This document shows positions 6,629 to 7,828 of a stretch of 7,828 nt of DNA, piece after piece. Position 1 is the first letter of the stretch. Each line of letters begins with the position of its first letter. A model generated the notes under the pieces. That model saw only the letters and a program-made list of their open reading frames with translations, was not told where the DNA came from and did not search any database. The stretch is from Rhodospirillales bacterium (GTDB taxonomy: Bacteria > Pseudomonadota > Alphaproteobacteria > UBA828). Where the stretch lies: contig JAPOPO010000569.1 in the NCBI GenBank assembly GCA_026712885.1, positions 1 to 7,828 of the forward strand. Reading direction: 5' to 3'. The position numbers and the translations under genes were made by a program.

Positions 6629-7441
6629 ATGGCACTGGCCGAGCGCGACATCGACGTAGAAGGGCACCGGGTCCACCTCTGGGAAGGGGGCGAGGGCTTC
6701 CCCATCCTGATGCTGCACGGCTCCGGTCCGGGCGCGGGCACCGTCGGCAACTGGCGCCTGGTGCTGGAGCCGCTGGCGGCGCGCTACCGCATCGTCGCCA
6801 CCGACCTGATCGGCTTCGGCGCCTCCGGTCGCAAGACGGAAGAGCCCTATTTCGATCTGCCGCTCTGGCGGCGGCAGGCCCAGGCGGTGCTCGACCTGCT
6901 GCCCGCAGGCGAGGCCGGCGTGATCGGCCATTCGCTTTCCGGCAGCCTGGCGTTGGGGCTCGCCATGGAAAATCCGCGCATCACAAAGGTGATGACCACC
7001 GGCGCCATGGGCGCGCCCGCGCGCGCCAACCGTGAGACCGAGATCTGCTGGCGCTTCCCCGAGACCCGAGAGGAGCTGCGCGAGGCGGTGGAGATCCTGG
7101 TCCACGATCCCTTGGTCATTACCGACGCCTTCCTCGATGCCCGCATGGCGATCCTCCACGACGGCGAGTACGGCCCCTACTTCCGCAGCATGTTCGCCGG
7201 CGACAAGCAGCGCTACATCGACGAGGCGGTGCTGCCGCCGGACCGGCTGTCGGCCCTCGCCTGCCAGGTGATGATGCTCCACGGCCGCGACGACCGGCCC
7301 TTCCCGTGCGAGGAGAACACCCGGGTCCTCGCCCGCCATCTCCACAAAGCCGACACCTTCGTGATCGCAGAGTGCGGTCATTCGCCGGCTCTGGAACATC
7401 CTGATAAACTGCTGGCTATGGCGCAGATGCTGTTCGGCTGA
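6629..7441 (+). CDS. Alpha/beta hydrolase, meta-cleavage-product-hydrolase-like
   Basis: This cytosolic alpha/beta-fold hydrolase of 270 aa has the size and motif order of the MhpC/BphD/DmpD group, which cleaves C-C bonds in ring-fission products; ester or lactone hydrolysis is also possible. The oxyanion segment is H30-GSGPGAG-T, characteristic of that group. The nucleophile is S102 in GHSLSG (100-105), the acid is D221 (or D222) in HGRDDRPFP, and the base is H251 in ECGHSPALEHP. The lid region (about 130-200) contains ARANRETEICWRFPETREELREAV. The ATG follows an excellent ribosome site, GAGGAGG, about five bases upstream. It begins 42 bases after the FAD/GcvT gene, so co-transcription is likely. 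The substrate is not recognisable from sequence, and no ring-cleavage dioxygenase is visible in the window. Confidence 0.92.
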   Translation: MALAERDIDVEGHRVHLWEGGEGFPILMLHGSGPGAGTVGNWRLVLEPLAARYRIVATDLIGFGASGRKTEEPYFDLPLWRRQAQAVLDLLPAGEAGVIGHSLSGSLALGLAMENPRITKVMTTGAMGAPARANRETEICWRFPETREELREAVEILVHDPLVITDAFLDARMAILHDGEYGPYFRSMFAGDKQRYIDEAVLPPDRLSALACQVMMLHGRDDRPFPCEENTRVLARHLHKADTFVIAECGHSPALEHPDKLLAMAQMLFG

Positions 7442-7528
7442 CGCCGAGCCAGGCGAAGCGCGCCACGACGCGCGACTGGACACCGGGGGTGCGCGTGAAC
7501 GCGCACCGACGAGACGATGGAGTGGGCG
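7442..7528 (+). other. Intergenic gap with G+C-rich dyads
   Basis: This 87-base gap is the longest within the rightward gene group. It contains a short dyad GCGCG-CCACGA-CGCGC and a near-perfect 20-bp palindrome at 7488-7507. No coding frame, promoter or terminator T-run is evident. Confidence 0.5.
7488..7507. promoter_or_regulatory. 20-bp palindrome before the amidohydrolase
   Basis: GGTGCGCGT-GA-ACGCGCACC has 9-bp arms that pair perfectly around a two-base centre. It ends 21 bases before the amidohydrolase ATG. The symmetry and spacing fit a dimeric regulator's operator. As RNA it could form a hairpin just upstream of the ribosome site. There is no following T-run, so ordinary intrinsic termination is unlikely. 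Confidence 0.45.
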
Positions 7529-7828
7529 ATGCGTAGACACATTCGATGCGGACAGCTGTTCACCGGCACAGGCGACGGCGCCGAGCGCGACCAGACGGTG
7601 GTGACGGAAGGCGAGCGCATCGCCTACGTCGGGCCGAGCGCGGGCGCGCCCGTGGTGGCGCCGGACGACGAGGTGGTGGATCACTCCGGCCATTTCGTGC
7701 TGCCGGGCCTGATCGACGTCCACGTCCACCTCTCCTACGGCAATGCCACGACCGAGGAGGACATCGACCTCTACGCGCCGGTCGAGTTCCGCGCGCTGCG
7801 CGGGATGGAGGCGGCGCAGAGGGTGCTC
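7529..7828 (+). CDS. Amidohydrolase-superfamily enzyme (N-terminal part)
   Basis: One hundred codons of a metal-dependent amidohydrolase are present; the rest lies beyond the right edge. The N-terminal beta-sandwich (about 1-52) reads RCGQLFTGTGDGAERDQTVVTEGERIAYVGPS. It is followed by HFVLPGLIDVHVHLSYG (54-70), in which the HxH of the first barrel strand supplies two metal ligands. This N-terminus resembles the imidazolonepropionase/prolidase-like branch, whose members hydrolyse cyclic or linear amides, but the substrate-defining regions are outside the window. I chose the ATG at 7529 because GGAG lies six bases upstream; an in-frame ATG at 7517 has a poorer site. It follows the alpha/beta hydrolase by 87 bases on the same strand and probably belongs to the same operon. 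Confidence 0.9.
   Translation, partial: MRRHIRCGQLFTGTGDGAERDQTVVTEGERIAYVGPSAGAPVVAPDDEVVDHSGHFVLPGLIDVHVHLSYGNATTEEDIDLYAPVEFRALRGMEAAQRVL

Noticed and set aside
3974..7729. A 1251-codon open frame on the minus strand, antisense to the FAD/GcvT and hydrolase genes
   Set aside because: The predicted protein is low-complexity, rich in His, Arg, Ala, Gly, Val and Asp, with no recognisable domain. It is the expected mirror frame of high-GC coding sequence whose plus-strand genes carry clear motifs.

Overview
The window comes from a high-GC bacterial chromosome with strong G/C bias at third codon positions and tightly packed genes. The gene families (dimethylglycine-dehydrogenase-like FAD/GcvT enzyme, PuuE-type deacetylase-fold protein, DUF2182 membrane protein, SDR with a 'GPGWGNGRA' loop) suggest a Proteobacterium, most likely alphaproteobacterial. 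That placement is inferred from gene content; there is no rRNA or other marker gene here.

Layout: two divergent gene groups share an upstream region at about 3984-4156. Leftward (minus strand), in order of transcription: a pyridoxamine-phosphate-oxidase-like flavoprotein (3462-3983), a PfkB sugar kinase (2468-3418, apparently starting at TTG), a PuuE/allantoinase-like polysaccharide-deacetylase-fold protein (1474-2382), an SDR oxidoreductase (622-1422), and a DUF2182 metal-binding membrane protein cut by the left edge (1-602). Rightward (plus strand): a large FAD-dependent oxidoreductase/aminomethyltransferase fusion (4157-6586), a meta-cleavage-hydrolase-like alpha/beta hydrolase (6629-7441), and an amidohydrolase cut by the right edge (7529-7828). 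I see no tRNA, rRNA, CRISPR array or transposase gene.

The most unusual structure flanks the kinase gene. A 96-bp segment occurs twice in the same orientation, at 3427-3522 and 2344-2439, with about 69 of 96 bases identical by hand count. Each copy holds the end of the flavoprotein reading frame, an ATGA stop/start overlap, and the start of the deacetylase reading frame. In the first copy the flavoprotein gene is intact and the deacetylase start is a 19-codon stub. In the second copy the deacetylase is intact and only a 19-codon flavoprotein tail remains. Differences inside the conserved peptide cores are synonymous, so both copies seem to have been coding when they diverged. The kinase gene therefore sits between the remnants of a second, diverged flavoprotein-deacetylase pair.

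Taken together, the genes look like a catabolic island. Oxidative N-dealkylation with transfer of one carbon to tetrahydrofolate (FAD/GcvT protein), C-C or ester hydrolysis (alpha/beta hydrolase), cyclic amide or ureide hydrolysis (amidohydrolase and PuuE-like protein), and redox steps (SDR, flavoprotein) could serve one nitrogen-containing substrate. The substrate cannot be named from sequence alone. Two strong inverted repeats, at 4074-4101 and 7488-7507, are candidate regulatory sites.
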